Of a stretch of 64,000 nucleotides of DNA, positions 8,970-18,573 are shown piece by piece. Below the pieces are notes generated by a model. That model was not told the origin of the DNA. It did not search any database and worked only from the letters and a program-made list of their open reading frames with translations. The stretch's first letter is position 1, and every line of letters starts with the position of its first letter. This DNA comes from CAVQBP01 sp963723205 (lineage in GTDB: Bacteria; Bacteroidota; Ignavibacteria; Ignavibacteriales; Ignavibacteriaceae), in NCBI GenBank assembly GCA_963723205.1, contig CAVRQC010000038.1:124001-188000 (forward strand). Direction: 5' to 3'. The position numbers and the translations under genes were made by a program.

Positions 8970-9224
8970 TCAGGCTGGATAAACATTAACGAATTTTCTG
9001 TTGCCTCTTCTTGTTTCGAATTTTACAATTCCATTAGCAACAGCAAATAGGGTATCATCACCGCCGATTTTTACATTAGCGCCTGGATGAAATTTAGTCC
9101 CCCTTTGTCTTACTAAAATATTCCCGGCTACAACATTTTCACCGCCAAATCTTTTTACTCCCAATCTTTGAGCATTGCTGTCTCTGCCGTTCCTTGATGA
9201 GCCTTGTCCTTTTTTATGAGCCAT
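8970..9224 (-). CDS. rpmA: Large ribosomal subunit protein bL27
   Basis: bL27 sits near the peptidyl transferase centre. The 84-residue product has the expected AHKKGQGSSRNGRDSNAQRLGVK N-terminal tail followed directly by the small beta-barrel domain (GTKFHPGANV..GDDTLFA). There is no N-terminal cleaved extension of the type seen in Firmicutes. It lies 10 bases after rplU, the universal pairing, and both share the promoter upstream of rplU. Confidence 0.98.
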   Translation of the reverse strand: MAHKKGQGSSRNGRDSNAQRLGVKRFGGENVVAGNILVRQRGTKFHPGANVKIGGDDTLFAVANGIVKFETRRGNRKFVNVYPA

Positions 9225-9234
9225 TTTAAAACTC

Positions 9235-9543
9235 CTATCCTATCTTTGTAATTTCAATTCTGGTTAATTGTTGTCTATGTCCGTTCTTTTTTTCATAACC
9301 TGTTCTTCTCTTCTTCTTGAACACAATTACTTTATCATCTTTAACATGTTCTAAAACCTTAGCAGAAACTTTTAATCCATCAACTGTAGGAGTGCCAACT
9401 TTTGTTTCTTTATCATCTCCGAACAGGATCACATTACTAAAAGAAATTTTGGAATTTGGTTTCTTATCCAATTTAGGGACATAGTACTTTTCATTTTCTT
9501 TTACTTTAAATTGCTGCCCATTTATATCAACGACTGCAAACAT
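9235..9543 (-). CDS. rplU: Large ribosomal subunit protein bL21
   Basis: bL21 binds 23S rRNA. The 102-residue sequence starts MFAVVDINGQQFKVKENEKYYV and contains the conserved KVIVFKKKRRTGYEKKNGHRQ block that contacts RNA. Normal length. It is first in an rplU-rpmA operon with a canonical promoter about 30 bases upstream; a GAGG ribosome binding site precedes the ATG. Confidence 0.98.
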   Translation of the reverse strand: MFAVVDINGQQFKVKENEKYYVPKLDKKPNSKISFSNVILFGDDKETKVGTPTVDGLKVSAKVLEHVKDDKVIVFKKKRRTGYEKKNGHRQQLTRIEITKIG

Positions 9544-9573
9544 TTTTACCTCTAATTTCTAAAATGAACAACA

Positions 9574-9602
9574 AATTTACATAATTGAATATTTTGAGTC
9601 AA
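9574..9602 (-). promoter_or_regulatory. Candidate sigma-70 promoter of rplU-rpmA
   Basis: On the minus strand TTGACT (9602-9597), a 17-base spacer and TAAATT (9579-9574) lie about 30 bases before the rplU ATG. Spacing is ideal and the position separates the ribosomal pair from the PhoR-like gene upstream. Confidence 0.6.
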
Positions 9603-9636
9603 ATACCTGTGAAATTAATTTTTTTTCAAGATATGT

Positions 9637-10665
9637 CTACTTTTTTAGTCTAAAAGAGAATTCACTTCCCTTCCCGGACTCACTTTTCACTTCTATTTTT
9701 GAATCATGAGCTTCGACCATATGTTTAACAATTGCTAAACCCAGCCCGGTTCCGCCGACTGCCCTTGAACGAGCTTTATCAACTCTGTAAAATCTTTCGA
9801 AAATCCTTACAATATCTTCTTCGGATATACCTATACCAGTATCTTTTATAATTATTCTACCGAACTTTTTTTCCTCTTCGACAATAATTTCGATTTTTCC
9901 TTTTTCGGTATACTTGATTGAATTAGTAATCAGATTTACAAATACCTGCCTGAGTTTATCCTTATCACCTAATAATTGAAGATTCTCTCTAACCGGATAA
10001 AATATTAATTCAAGTCCTTTATCATTTGCCATAGGTTCAAACTCTTTTTGCAGCAAGTTTATGTATTCATTTATGTTAAAATATCTAAAGCTCATACGCA
10101 TTTCACCCGATTCAATCATTGATATATCAATAAGATCATTTAATAAATTGCTCAGGTTTATTGTATGCTGGTTTGCTTTTTCAAGGAAATATTTGTTTAC
10201 TTTTTCATCACTAATAGCACCATCTAAAAGTGTCTCTACATATCCCTGGATTGCAAATATCGGGGTTCTTAGTTCATGCGATACATTAGCAAGAAATTCT
10301 GTCCTCATTTTTTCAAGTCTTGTTAAATAATTTATATCATTCTTTACCTTTTCAAACATTTTTTGAATTTCTTCTTCAACTCCGTGGAGATTCTTAGGCA
10401 ATTTGATCTCCTCCACTTTTGTTAAATAATTCTTCCTTATGTTAAAGATGACCTGTTTAATGTTATTTAATTCCCGAAGTCTTCTTTCACCAAGAAAATT
10501 TAGAAACACAATACTAAGCAGAATGAAAAAGATAGTCAGAATGAAAAAAAGATTTGAAATTCCGAATACAAAATAAGTTATGATAATAAAAGATAAGTCA
10601 AAGAGAAAAAATTCTTTTAAGTAAACGCGGGAAGAGGAAAGATTTAAATTAAATTCATTCCACAC
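9637..10665 (-). CDS. Sensor histidine kinase, PhoR-like
   Basis: An inner-membrane two-component sensor kinase. The 342 residues comprise two closely spaced transmembrane helices (about 21-57), a linker helix, the dimerisation/phosphoacceptor domain with H130 in FLANVSHELRTPIFAIQG, and a HATPase_c domain with N box (NLITNSIKYT), G1 (DTGIGI) and G2 (GTGLGLAIVKH). There is no PAS or large periplasmic domain, so it is a minimal sensor. The start overlaps the end of the response-regulator gene by 11 bases. Pairing with an OmpR/PhoB-type regulator resembles PhoBR, but no phosphate-transport genes are nearby. Confidence 0.9.
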   Translation of the reverse strand: MWNEFNLNLSSSRVYLKEFFLFDLSFIIITYFVFGISNLFFILTIFFILLSIVFLNFLGERRLRELNNIKQVIFNIRKNYLTKVEEIKLPKNLHGVEEEIQKMFEKVKNDINYLTRLEKMRTEFLANVSHELRTPIFAIQGYVETLLDGAISDEKVNKYFLEKANQHTINLSNLLNDLIDISMIESGEMRMSFRYFNINEYINLLQKEFEPMANDKGLELIFYPVRENLQLLGDKDKLRQVFVNLITNSIKYTEKGKIEIIVEEEKKFGRIIIKDTGIGISEEDIVRIFERFYRVDKARSRAVGGTGLGLAIVKHMVEAHDSKIEVKSESGKGSEFSFRLKK

Positions 10666-11353
10666 TTTTAAATCTATACCCCACGCCTTTAACTGTTTCT
10701 ATAAGATCTGAATATTGCTCCAGCTTTTCCCTTATTTTTCTTATATGAACATCAATAGTTCTATCAACAACATATACATTGTTTCCCCATACATCTTTTA
10801 ATAAAGTTTCACGACTGAAAACTCTGCCCGGATTATTAGCAAGATAGAAAAGTACTTCAAATTCTTTTTTAGGAAAGACTTTTTCAGTTCCATCAATAAA
10901 GATAATATACTTTTCTCTATCTATTGTTAGAGGACCAATCGAAATTTTAATAGGCTGCTGAGTATCAGAACCATCCAACAGACCTTTTCTTAAGTTTGAT
11001 TTAACGCGCGCAATAAGCTTTTTGGGTGATATAGGTTTTTGAATATAATCATTTGCACCGAGTTCAAGCCCTAAGATTTCATCAACCTCTCCCGATTTTG
11101 CAGTTAAAAAAACTACCGGAAGTTGCTCTAAACCTTCCATACTCCTAATTCTTTTACATACCTCATATCCATCCATTTTCGGCATCATAATATCCAGTAA
11201 AACCAATTCCGGTTTATCATTAATTTTTTTTAGGGCTTCAATTCCGTCGTAAGCTTTAATTACTTCAAATCCCTCCTTTGATAAGTTGTATTCCAAGAAT
11301 TCAACTATGTCAGGTTCATCATCGACAAGCAATATTTTAGTTTTTGTTTTCAT
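10655..11353 (-). CDS. Response regulator, OmpR/PhoB family
   Basis: A 232-residue DNA-binding response regulator. The receiver domain (1-125) has the acidic pair D11/D12, phosphoacceptor D54 (LVLLDIMMPKMDG) and the switch residues in VVFLTAKSGE. The C-terminal winged helix (about 135-230) has the OmpR-type pattern FPKKEFEVLFYLANNPGRV and RTIDVHIRKIREKL. It overlaps the downstream kinase gene by 11 bases, so they are a cognate pair. It follows the Gfo/Idh gene by 27 bases, possibly in the same long transcript. Confidence 0.93.
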   Translation of the reverse strand: MKTKTKILLVDDEPDIVEFLEYNLSKEGFEVIKAYDGIEALKKINDKPELVLLDIMMPKMDGYEVCKRIRSMEGLEQLPVVFLTAKSGEVDEILGLELGANDYIQKPISPKKLIARVKSNLRKGLLDGSDTQQPIKISIGPLTIDREKYIIFIDGTEKVFPKKEFEVLFYLANNPGRVFSRETLLKDVWGNNVYVVDRTIDVHIRKIREKLEQYSDLIETVKGVGYRFKSVE

Positions 11354-11380
11354 TTATAATTAACGTTTTGCTTCTGGTTT

Positions 11381-12361
11381 TTATTTAGAAGAACTGTACA
11401 TTTTTTCCAGAATTTTCATCCTTAAAAGAGCTTCATCTCCAGATGAAAAGACCGGATTTAGGCCCCTTACTGCGCCTAAAAAACTTTTTAATTCATTTTC
11501 ATAAGATTTCCTGAACAAGCTTAGAGAATTTTCTTTGTGTGATGGTGTTAAATCAATTATCTGCTCACCAATTTTTTTAAATACTTTAAAAGGATTAATC
11601 GATGCAAAACCTTTTTTACCATGTATATTTAAGTAAAAAATATCTTTTTCAACCGGTAGAGACCAGCTTGATTCGAGGCTTATCAAAGAAGAATCTTTAC
11701 ACCTTAGAAGGCTAACTGAAGTATCTTCAACATTTTTTGTAAAATGATTAAAATTCTGTGTTGATACTGATTCAATGATAGGAAAATCTAAAAGCCATAA
11801 AGAAAGATCAAGCAGCAATATACCTAAATCAATAATAACCCCGCCGCCGGAAACTTCTTTCTTTGTAAACCATTTTTCGCTACTGCTTGGTCTGCGGATC
11901 CACCCGCATTTTATATAAAAAGGTTCACCTATTTCACCGGATGATAAAATACTTTTCAGGATCATTGCGTCGGGACGGAAGCGCAAATTCATTCCAACCA
12001 TTAATTTCTTTTTATATTTTTTAGCAGCATTCACTACCTGCTTAACTTCATTATAAGACCTGGCGAGGGGTTTTTCAACAAGGATATCTTTCTTTGCTTT
12101 CAGGCAATCGATAGCAATATCTTCATGAGTATTGGTTGGAGTAGCAATTATAATTGCATCCGTATCGCTTTTTTCCAGCAATTCCTGATGACTTAAATAT
12201 TTTTCTTTTATATTAAATTTATCAGCAATAGAATTGAGTCTGCTTTTTCTTGTTTCAGCAACAGCAGTAATAACAGCATTATTTATTTTAGTAAAATTTG
12301 GAAGATGTACCAACTGTGCAATTGTCCCAAGTCCAATTATTCCGATTTTGGTTTTCTCCAT
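11381..12361 (-). CDS. Gfo/Idh/MocA-family NAD(P)-dependent oxidoreductase
   Basis: A sugar or cyclitol dehydrogenase-like enzyme of 326 residues. The N-terminal Rossmann fold has GIIGLGTIAQ near residue 7, then ATPTNTHEDIAIDCLKAKKDILVEKPLA, where the EKP lysine is the family's conserved catalytic/cofactor-binding residue. The C-terminal alpha/beta domain carries GGGVIIDLGILLLDL. The substrate cannot be read from the sequence. The start codon overlaps the dxs stop by one base (TAATG), implying coupling with the isoprenoid gene, though no functional link is obvious. Confidence 0.88.
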   Translation of the reverse strand: MEKTKIGIIGLGTIAQLVHLPNFTKINNAVITAVAETRKSRLNSIADKFNIKEKYLSHQELLEKSDTDAIIIATPTNTHEDIAIDCLKAKKDILVEKPLARSYNEVKQVVNAAKKYKKKLMVGMNLRFRPDAMILKSILSSGEIGEPFYIKCGWIRRPSSSEKWFTKKEVSGGGVIIDLGILLLDLSLWLLDFPIIESVSTQNFNHFTKNVEDTSVSLLRCKDSSLISLESSWSLPVEKDIFYLNIHGKKGFASINPFKVFKKIGEQIIDLTPSHKENSLSLFRKSYENELKSFLGAVRGLNPVFSSGDEALLRMKILEKMYSSSK

Positions 12362-14280
12362 TAAACGGCAACCTTCTGTTTAATATTTTGATTTTTACAA
12401 AAAGCTTTAACTTTTTTTGCGATTCCTTCAGGATCAATTTCCAGTAAATTATGAAGTTCACTCTGGGTACCATGGTTAATAAATCTATCGGGCAAACCTA
12501 TTCTTAAAATATCATTCTTGTAATTTTTTTCATTAAAATATTCAAGAATCCCGCTTCCAAAACCCCCAACTAATGAATTTTCCTCAAGCGTAACGATTTT
12601 ATTGTACCTTGCAGAAATATCATCAAGCATCTCTTTATCTAGGGGTTTAATAAACCGCATGTTTATGATTTCAGAATGGATCCCATATTCTGTAAGTAAC
12701 CTGGCTGCTTTAATTGAATAATCAACCATAGACCCGACCGCCAAAAGTACAACATCATTTCCGCTTTCGAGCCGCTCAGATTTCCCTATTTCAATTGTAT
12801 CAAAGCCTTCTTTTATTTTAACACCCAATGCAGAACCCCGCGGATACCGGAGAGTAATCGGACCTTCCTTGTAATTTATAGCAGTATACAGCATATCTCT
12901 TAATTCAGATTCATCTTTTGGAGCCATTATAACCATACCTGGAACCAGTCTAAGATATGTTAAATCAAAAGTACCATGATGTGTAGGCCCATCGGCACCA
13001 ACAAGACCCGCTCTATCCAGGACAAAGACTACATGCAGTTTTTGAATTCCGACATCATGAATAATTTGATCAAAAGCTCTCTGGAGAAATGTAGAATAAA
13101 TAGCAACCACCGGGATTACTCCCTGTGTAGCTAATCCGGCAGCAAAGGTTACGGCATGTTCTTCCGCTATTCCTACATCAATATAATTTCCCGGAAAATT
13201 TTTTTGCAGTATATTTAATCCTGTACCGTCAGGCATTGCAGCTGTAATTCCGACAACAAAAGGATTATCTTGAACAATCTCTTTTAGCGCATTCCCGAAA
13301 ATTTTTGTATAGGAAGGCGGCCCGTCTGCCTTTTTAAAAGCTTTACCTGTTAATTTATCAAACGGATTTGAAGCATGAAGTTTTTGTTCATCCCCTTCAG
13401 CCGGTTCATACCCCTTCCCTTTTTGTGTAATCGCATGAACCAGGATTGGTCCGTTCAGTTTTTTTACTTGTTCAAATATTTTTATTAATTGATGGAGATT
13501 ATGACCATTAACCGGACCGAAATACCGGAATCCTAGAGCTTCGAATAACATACCGGGAGTAACTACTGCTTTAATGCCGTTTTCCAAACGGATTGCAATT
13601 TTTCTTAATCTGTCACCAAATTGATCAAGTTTTCCTGTAAGATCCCATATCTGACCTTTGAATTTATTATAATCGGGATGAGCAATCATTTCTGTAAAAT
13701 AATTGGATATCTGCCAAACATTAGGAGCAATAGACATATTATTATCATTCAAGACAACAATAATATTTGATTTTAAAATGCCGGAATTATTCATAGCTTC
13801 ATAAGCCATACCACCGGTCATAGCCCCATCACCAATTACTGCAATTATTTTATTATCATCTTTATTAATATCCCTCGCAAACGCCATACCTAAAGCTGCG
13901 GAAATGGATGTAGATGCATGACCAGCACCAAAAGTATCATAATTGCTTTCAGTTCTTTTAAGGAAACCACTGATTCCATTAAATTTTCTTATCCTTTTTA
14001 AAGCTTCTTTTCTACCTGTTAAAATCTTGTGAGGATAAGCCTGATGTCCCGTATCCCATACTACTAAATCTTTTGGAGTATTAAATACCTTATGAATAGC
14101 TACAGTTAATTCAACAGTACCAAGTCCTCCGCCAAAATGTCCGCCTATTTCCGAGATAGTATCTATTAAATATTCCCTGATATCTGAACAAAGAATTTTT
14201 AGCTGCGGAACATCTAAGTTTCTAATATCGCCCGGATAATTAACTTTTGATAATATTTTATATTTTTCTTCTTCAGCCAT
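12361..14280 (-). CDS. dxs: 1-deoxy-D-xylulose-5-phosphate synthase
   Basis: Condenses pyruvate and glyceraldehyde-3-phosphate, the first step of the MEP isoprenoid pathway; thiamine diphosphate-dependent, cytoplasmic. The 639-residue length is normal. Visible marks are GHFGGGLGTVELTVAIH, the TPP/Mg motif GDGAMTGGMAYEAMNNSG, the catalytic stretch DVGIAEEHAVTFAAGLA, and DRAGLVGADGPTHHG. Gene order xseA-xseB-dxs is common in bacteria. It lies 61 bases after xseB and overlaps the next gene by one base. Confidence 0.97.
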   Translation of the reverse strand: MAEEEKYKILSKVNYPGDIRNLDVPQLKILCSDIREYLIDTISEIGGHFGGGLGTVELTVAIHKVFNTPKDLVVWDTGHQAYPHKILTGRKEALKRIRKFNGISGFLKRTESNYDTFGAGHASTSISAALGMAFARDINKDDNKIIAVIGDGAMTGGMAYEAMNNSGILKSNIIVVLNDNNMSIAPNVWQISNYFTEMIAHPDYNKFKGQIWDLTGKLDQFGDRLRKIAIRLENGIKAVVTPGMLFEALGFRYFGPVNGHNLHQLIKIFEQVKKLNGPILVHAITQKGKGYEPAEGDEQKLHASNPFDKLTGKAFKKADGPPSYTKIFGNALKEIVQDNPFVVGITAAMPDGTGLNILQKNFPGNYIDVGIAEEHAVTFAAGLATQGVIPVVAIYSTFLQRAFDQIIHDVGIQKLHVVFVLDRAGLVGADGPTHHGTFDLTYLRLVPGMVIMAPKDESELRDMLYTAINYKEGPITLRYPRGSALGVKIKEGFDTIEIGKSERLESGNDVVLLAVGSMVDYSIKAARLLTEYGIHSEIINMRFIKPLDKEMLDDISARYNKIVTLEENSLVGGFGSGILEYFNEKNYKNDILRIGLPDRFINHGTQSELHNLLEIDPEGIAKKVKAFCKNQNIKQKVAV

Positions 14281-14341
14281 TATATGAAAGATCTCCTATC
14301 CTATTATATTTCCGTTTTGTCAAAACAGATATTGCTTTATA

Positions 14342-14578
14342 TTACTCAAATGGCTCCTCTTCCTTAGCAGTCAGATCAGTAATTTTCTTCTTTAGTTCAG
14401 TAATTTTTAATTCGGCGTTATTAAGACTTGTCAGGCATTTCTTTGAGAGAGCAACTCCTTCTTCAAAAAGATGTATAGCTTCATCAAGACCAATATCATC
14501 TTTTTCCAGTAATGCGGAAATTTCTTCCAATCTTAAGATATTACTTTCGAAAGAATTATTATTTTTTTTATTAGCCAT
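14342..14578 (-). CDS. xseB: Exodeoxyribonuclease VII small subunit
   Basis: The small subunit of exonuclease VII, which degrades single-stranded DNA from both ends. The 78-residue helical protein has the family core SFESNILRLEEISALLEKDDIGLDEAIHLFEEGVALSKKC, followed by a charged tail. It follows xseA by 55 bases on the same strand, as in most genomes. The start at 14578 gives the usual N-terminal length. Confidence 0.93.
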   Translation of the reverse strand: MANKKNNNSFESNILRLEEISALLEKDDIGLDEAIHLFEEGVALSKKCLTSLNNAELKITELKKKITDLTAKEEEPFE

Positions 14579-14633
14579 AAATATTTTTTATTAAGTAAGT
14601 AAGATAAAAAAAATAAGACTTTTTCGGAAAAAA

Positions 14634-15809
14634 TTAATCTCTTTTTTTAAGCACAAGCTCATCATCAAAAAATTTCAAAATAGTATCTTTTTCTTTCTTA
14701 AAAGAGCTTTTCCTTGTGATATATTCAGAATCTTGTTTTACCAATACAAATCCTTTTTTAAGCTGGCGATTTACATCATGAATTTCAATAGATTTTGTTA
14801 AGATCGATAGTTTTCCTTTGTAAGAAAATGTTTTTTGTTCTATATTTTTTAATAGTTTATAAATCAGATTATCAACCTGCTGCGATTTTCTTCTGACTAA
14901 ATCCAAAGGCATACGAAATCCGTATGAGTTCAAATCATTATAAACATTTGTACGAAGTTTTCCAATAATATCGCTAATGCCTTTATAGGAGTTGTTTATA
15001 AATTCATTGATAAAAGTATTAAAATCTTCTTTACTGGGGGTAACTATTTCCATAGCTGCTGATGGAGTTGGTGCTCTTAAATCTGCAACAAAATCAGCGA
15101 TGGTGAAATCTATTTCATGTCCTACCCCCGAAACAACCGGTATATTAGATTTAGCAATTTCCCTTGCAACAATTTCCTCATTAAAAGCCCACAGATCCTC
15201 AATTGAACCTCCGCCTCTTGCCACAATAATTACATCGATATCGTCAAACTCATTCAACTGTTTTATACCCTCTACAATTTCTATTGCAGCCCCCGAGCCC
15301 TGAACTCTTGATGGTGCAATTACTAGTTCAGCTAAAGGGAATCGTCTTTCGACAACACTGATCATATCTCTTAAAGCTGCACCATCTATTGCAGTAACAA
15401 TTCCGATTCTTTCGGGAATAAGCGGAATTTCTTTCTTTAATTCTTCATCGAATAATCCTTCGGCTGCTAACTTTTGTTTCAGAGCTTCAAACGCTGCCTG
15501 AAGTTCTCCTACACCGGCAGGCTTCATCGATCTAACATCAACCTGGTAATTACCTCGTGGCGGATAAACAGTTATTTTACCATTAATAATTATTTTCATT
15601 CCATCTTGCGGAGTAAAGAAAACATAATTATTGAATCCCTTCCACATCGTACAAGCTATTACTGCATTGGAATCTTTTAAATTAAAATACCAGTGCCCCG
15701 AAACGTGAGATTTGAAACCCGATATTTCCCCCAGTACAGAAACCTGAGAAAATTTTTCTTCCAGAGAACTTTTTATCTCTTGTGTTAATTCGGAAACCGT
15801 TAAAATCAT
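14634..15809 (-). CDS. xseA: Exodeoxyribonuclease VII large subunit
   Basis: Catalytic subunit of exonuclease VII. The 391-residue protein has an N-terminal OB-fold (ISGFKSHVSGHWYFNLKDSNAVIACTMW) and the catalytic domain with VARGGGSIEDLWAFNEE and GVGHEIDFTIADFVADLRAPTPSAA. The coiled-coil region after that is shorter than in the ~450-residue enterobacterial enzyme. A short C-terminal beta segment (LKKGFVLVKQ) is kept. It heads the xseA-xseB-dxs run. Confidence 0.96.
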   Translation of the reverse strand: MILTVSELTQEIKSSLEEKFSQVSVLGEISGFKSHVSGHWYFNLKDSNAVIACTMWKGFNNYVFFTPQDGMKIIINGKITVYPPRGNYQVDVRSMKPAGVGELQAAFEALKQKLAAEGLFDEELKKEIPLIPERIGIVTAIDGAALRDMISVVERRFPLAELVIAPSRVQGSGAAIEIVEGIKQLNEFDDIDVIIVARGGGSIEDLWAFNEEIVAREIAKSNIPVVSGVGHEIDFTIADFVADLRAPTPSAAMEIVTPSKEDFNTFINEFINNSYKGISDIIGKLRTNVYNDLNSYGFRMPLDLVRRKSQQVDNLIYKLLKNIEQKTFSYKGKLSILTKSIEIHDVNRQLKKGFVLVKQDSEYITRKSSFKKEKDTILKFFDDELVLKKRD

Positions 15810-15877
15810 AGGTCTAGTATAAAGGTTAAAGTTAAAACAAAAAATATAAAAATCAGGTTTAATTCTTACTTATTATT

Positions 15878-18406
15878 TTAAAATTTTACGCTGAAACCGA
15901 GAGTTGGAATTATCGGGAACATATTATTCGGTGTTCTGCCTAATTGTAAATTATCCGATACATAATAATCATAAGCAATAACATTTTTTCTGTTATAAAC
16001 ATTAATAACATCAAGGTAAAAAGACCAGTCCCATCCCCAATAACCGGCAAGTGCGGTCAATCTTACATCAAGCCTGTGATACGCGGGTTTGCGAGCATTT
16101 AATTTATTCCCGCTGTAATCAATATCATAAATAACTTCAGCCGGCGCATTAGGATCAGAACTGCTCTTTCTTGTTGCAATAACAGGTGTTTCGGGAATCC
16201 CATCCAGATTATTATCCTGCAGAATTATCCTTGGTTTAATGCCGACTGGCTGACTAATCGGAAACCCGGAACCATATTGCCATCTTACTCCTATATCAAG
16301 CCAATTATTAATTTGATAATTGAATACAACGTTAAACGTATGTCTCTGGTCGAACCGGAACGGGTATTCTTTATCATCTTCAAAAGTATTAGCATATGCC
16401 AGTGAATATGAGATCCAGCCAGAAAATCTGTTATTATTCATTATATTCTTTTTAGCTAAGAAGAATTCCAATCCATATGCTTCACCGTAAGAACCATTGA
16501 CAGGAATTTGAGTCAAAGAATCTCCGGTTATTGTAATCGGTCTTGTCCAGCCGGAAGAAAAGCGTGTATCTTTTCCCGGCACGGGTTCAGTATAATAATT
16601 AGAACCCTGAACAACTTTCTGCACAATTAAATTGGAAAAATCTTTGTAATATCCGTCCAGTTTTAAATTCCATTCATTTGTAATCCACCTGTCAATACCG
16701 ACTATATAATGAATAGCTTTCTCTGCATCTAACCTGCTTGTATACTTCTTACTTAAGTCATAAAGAATTCCAGTATCCAGCAGTTTTTCATAACCGGGTG
16801 ATTGATAATATATGCCCCAGTTTAAGCGAATAGTTGTTAATTTATCTAAAGCATATGAAAGTGAAGCTCTGGGAGCAACATAAGCTTTATCCAATATATT
16901 ATAATAATCAAACCTCAACTCGGGTTCAAAATATAACTTATTATTTATTTTAAAATTATTCTGGATATAAGCACGGTAACGGTTATAGTTTTTAACATCT
17001 TTTATATCACTTAAAACAGCTCTGAATTGCGGATTTGCCGCAATGATAGCAGTAAGTTCAGGGTCAAGCCGGAATTTAAAATTAACTATTGTCTGCATAT
17101 TATCCATACCGGCACCGGCTTCCAAAGTATTTTCATTCCATAAATAGGTAAACTTATCATCAACAGAATATTTCCTGAATGCAAAGTCGGCATTGAAATT
17201 AAATCCTAGTAAATAAGGAGAAAGCGTATCCGGAACAGCATCTTTAAATTTATCCCTATTCAAAGACGGATCCAGTATTGCGGAAGCAAAATCAGTCAGC
17301 CCGCTGTTCTTATACCATGATACAACAAATTTATTTAGAAAATTTGTATTGGGGGAATAATGCCAAGCTAGCCCAAGTACATTATTATTAGTTGCATTAT
17401 AAATTCCAACACTATCAGCAGTCTTTCTATTTTGTGCACTAATCAAATCAACTCCATCCCTGGAAAAAATTCCATCAAATATAATTTTGCTTCCGTTAAA
17501 AGGACCAACTACCAGCTTAGATTGAAAATCATAAAAGTTAGGAAAAGAAACATTTTGATCTACAAGACCTGCATTTTTTACAAACGGTTCGACAATTAAA
17601 TCATAATAAGTTCTTCTGGTGCTTATAATCCAGCTGCCATCTATATTAAAAGGATTTTTACCCTCCAGCACTAAGTTTGCATCAATAATTGAAGCATTAA
17701 GACTTCCTTGAATATTTTTTCTTGTTGTTCCTTCCTTGTTAGTTACATCTAAGACAGCTGAAAGTCTATCTCCATATTTTGCCGGGAATCCGCCCGTTAT
17801 CAGGTTTACATTGGATACTGCATCAGGATTAAACATGCTTATTACTCCATACAATCTGTACGGATTAAAAATTTCAATATCATCCATCATAATTAAATTT
17901 TGATCAGGCCCGCTTCCGCGTACTATTAATTGAGAAGAAAAATCATTAGGAGCAAGAACTCCAGGTAATGCTTGTAATGTTCGAAGTACATCCTCTCCTG
18001 CACCTGGAAGAATTTTTGCACTTTTAGGATTTAAATCTATAAGACTTGCCCTTGTATCTTTCTGATCCTGTTTTTTTGAACCTGTTACTTCCACAGTACC
18101 AAATTCAATGACTGCCGAAGATAAAGTAATATTCAGTTCAAGAGTTCTTCCCGATTTAATCTCGATTTCATGCGTTTCAGTTTGAAATCCTACAGCACTA
18201 AACTTAAGCTTATAATTATCCGGCTGCAGCCCGGATATTTCATACTCACCCTTTTCATTGCTGAACGTTCCGAATAATGTTCCAACCACAGTTACATTGA
18301 CATAAGGTACAGGATTGCTATCGGCAATTATTTTACCTTTTACTTTACCTGTCTGGGCAAAAGCAAGAGATGAGGAAAAGATTAATATGGATATTAAGAA
18401 TTTCAT
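15878..18406 (-). CDS. TonB-dependent receptor with carboxypeptidase-regulatory-like N-terminal domain
   Basis: An 842-residue outer-membrane active transporter. It has a signal peptide (1-17, cut near FAQ), a CarboxypepD_reg-like beta-sandwich (about 20-105: GKVKGKIIADSNPVPYVNV..), a TonB-box-like and plug region (about 110-230: VEVTGSKK..GEDVLRTLQALPGV..SQLIVRGSGPDQNLIMMDDIEIF), then a 22-strand barrel ending LGFSVKF with terminal Phe. No SusD partner gene is adjacent, so it is not a typical polysaccharide-utilisation pair. The substrate is unknown. The gene stands alone between xseA and an unknown exported protein gene. Confidence 0.93.
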   Translation of the reverse strand: MKFLISILIFSSSLAFAQTGKVKGKIIADSNPVPYVNVTVVGTLFGTFSNEKGEYEISGLQPDNYKLKFSAVGFQTETHEIEIKSGRTLELNITLSSAVIEFGTVEVTGSKKQDQKDTRASLIDLNPKSAKILPGAGEDVLRTLQALPGVLAPNDFSSQLIVRGSGPDQNLIMMDDIEIFNPYRLYGVISMFNPDAVSNVNLITGGFPAKYGDRLSAVLDVTNKEGTTRKNIQGSLNASIIDANLVLEGKNPFNIDGSWIISTRRTYYDLIVEPFVKNAGLVDQNVSFPNFYDFQSKLVVGPFNGSKIIFDGIFSRDGVDLISAQNRKTADSVGIYNATNNNVLGLAWHYSPNTNFLNKFVVSWYKNSGLTDFASAILDPSLNRDKFKDAVPDTLSPYLLGFNFNADFAFRKYSVDDKFTYLWNENTLEAGAGMDNMQTIVNFKFRLDPELTAIIAANPQFRAVLSDIKDVKNYNRYRAYIQNNFKINNKLYFEPELRFDYYNILDKAYVAPRASLSYALDKLTTIRLNWGIYYQSPGYEKLLDTGILYDLSKKYTSRLDAEKAIHYIVGIDRWITNEWNLKLDGYYKDFSNLIVQKVVQGSNYYTEPVPGKDTRFSSGWTRPITITGDSLTQIPVNGSYGEAYGLEFFLAKKNIMNNNRFSGWISYSLAYANTFEDDKEYPFRFDQRHTFNVVFNYQINNWLDIGVRWQYGSGFPISQPVGIKPRIILQDNNLDGIPETPVIATRKSSSDPNAPAEVIYDIDYSGNKLNARKPAYHRLDVRLTALAGYWGWDWSFYLDVINVYNRKNVIAYDYYVSDNLQLGRTPNNMFPIIPTLGFSVKF

Positions 18407-18573
18407 TTAACAAAAATGAATATTATTAAACAATTGTTCAATTGATGAATTAACACCTCTAGCTTTTACATAAAAAAGAAGAGTAAAAGGGTACATATAA
18501 AGAGACATTGATAAATTTTAAAGTATCCACTTCAAAATTTAGTTCATTTAAAATAATTGTTCTTAAATTTATT

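Noticed and set aside
9637..11353. Naming the two-component pair phoB/phoR
   Set aside because: Domain types match, but no pst/pho genes are near and the sensor lacks a PAS domain, so the specific symbols were withheld.
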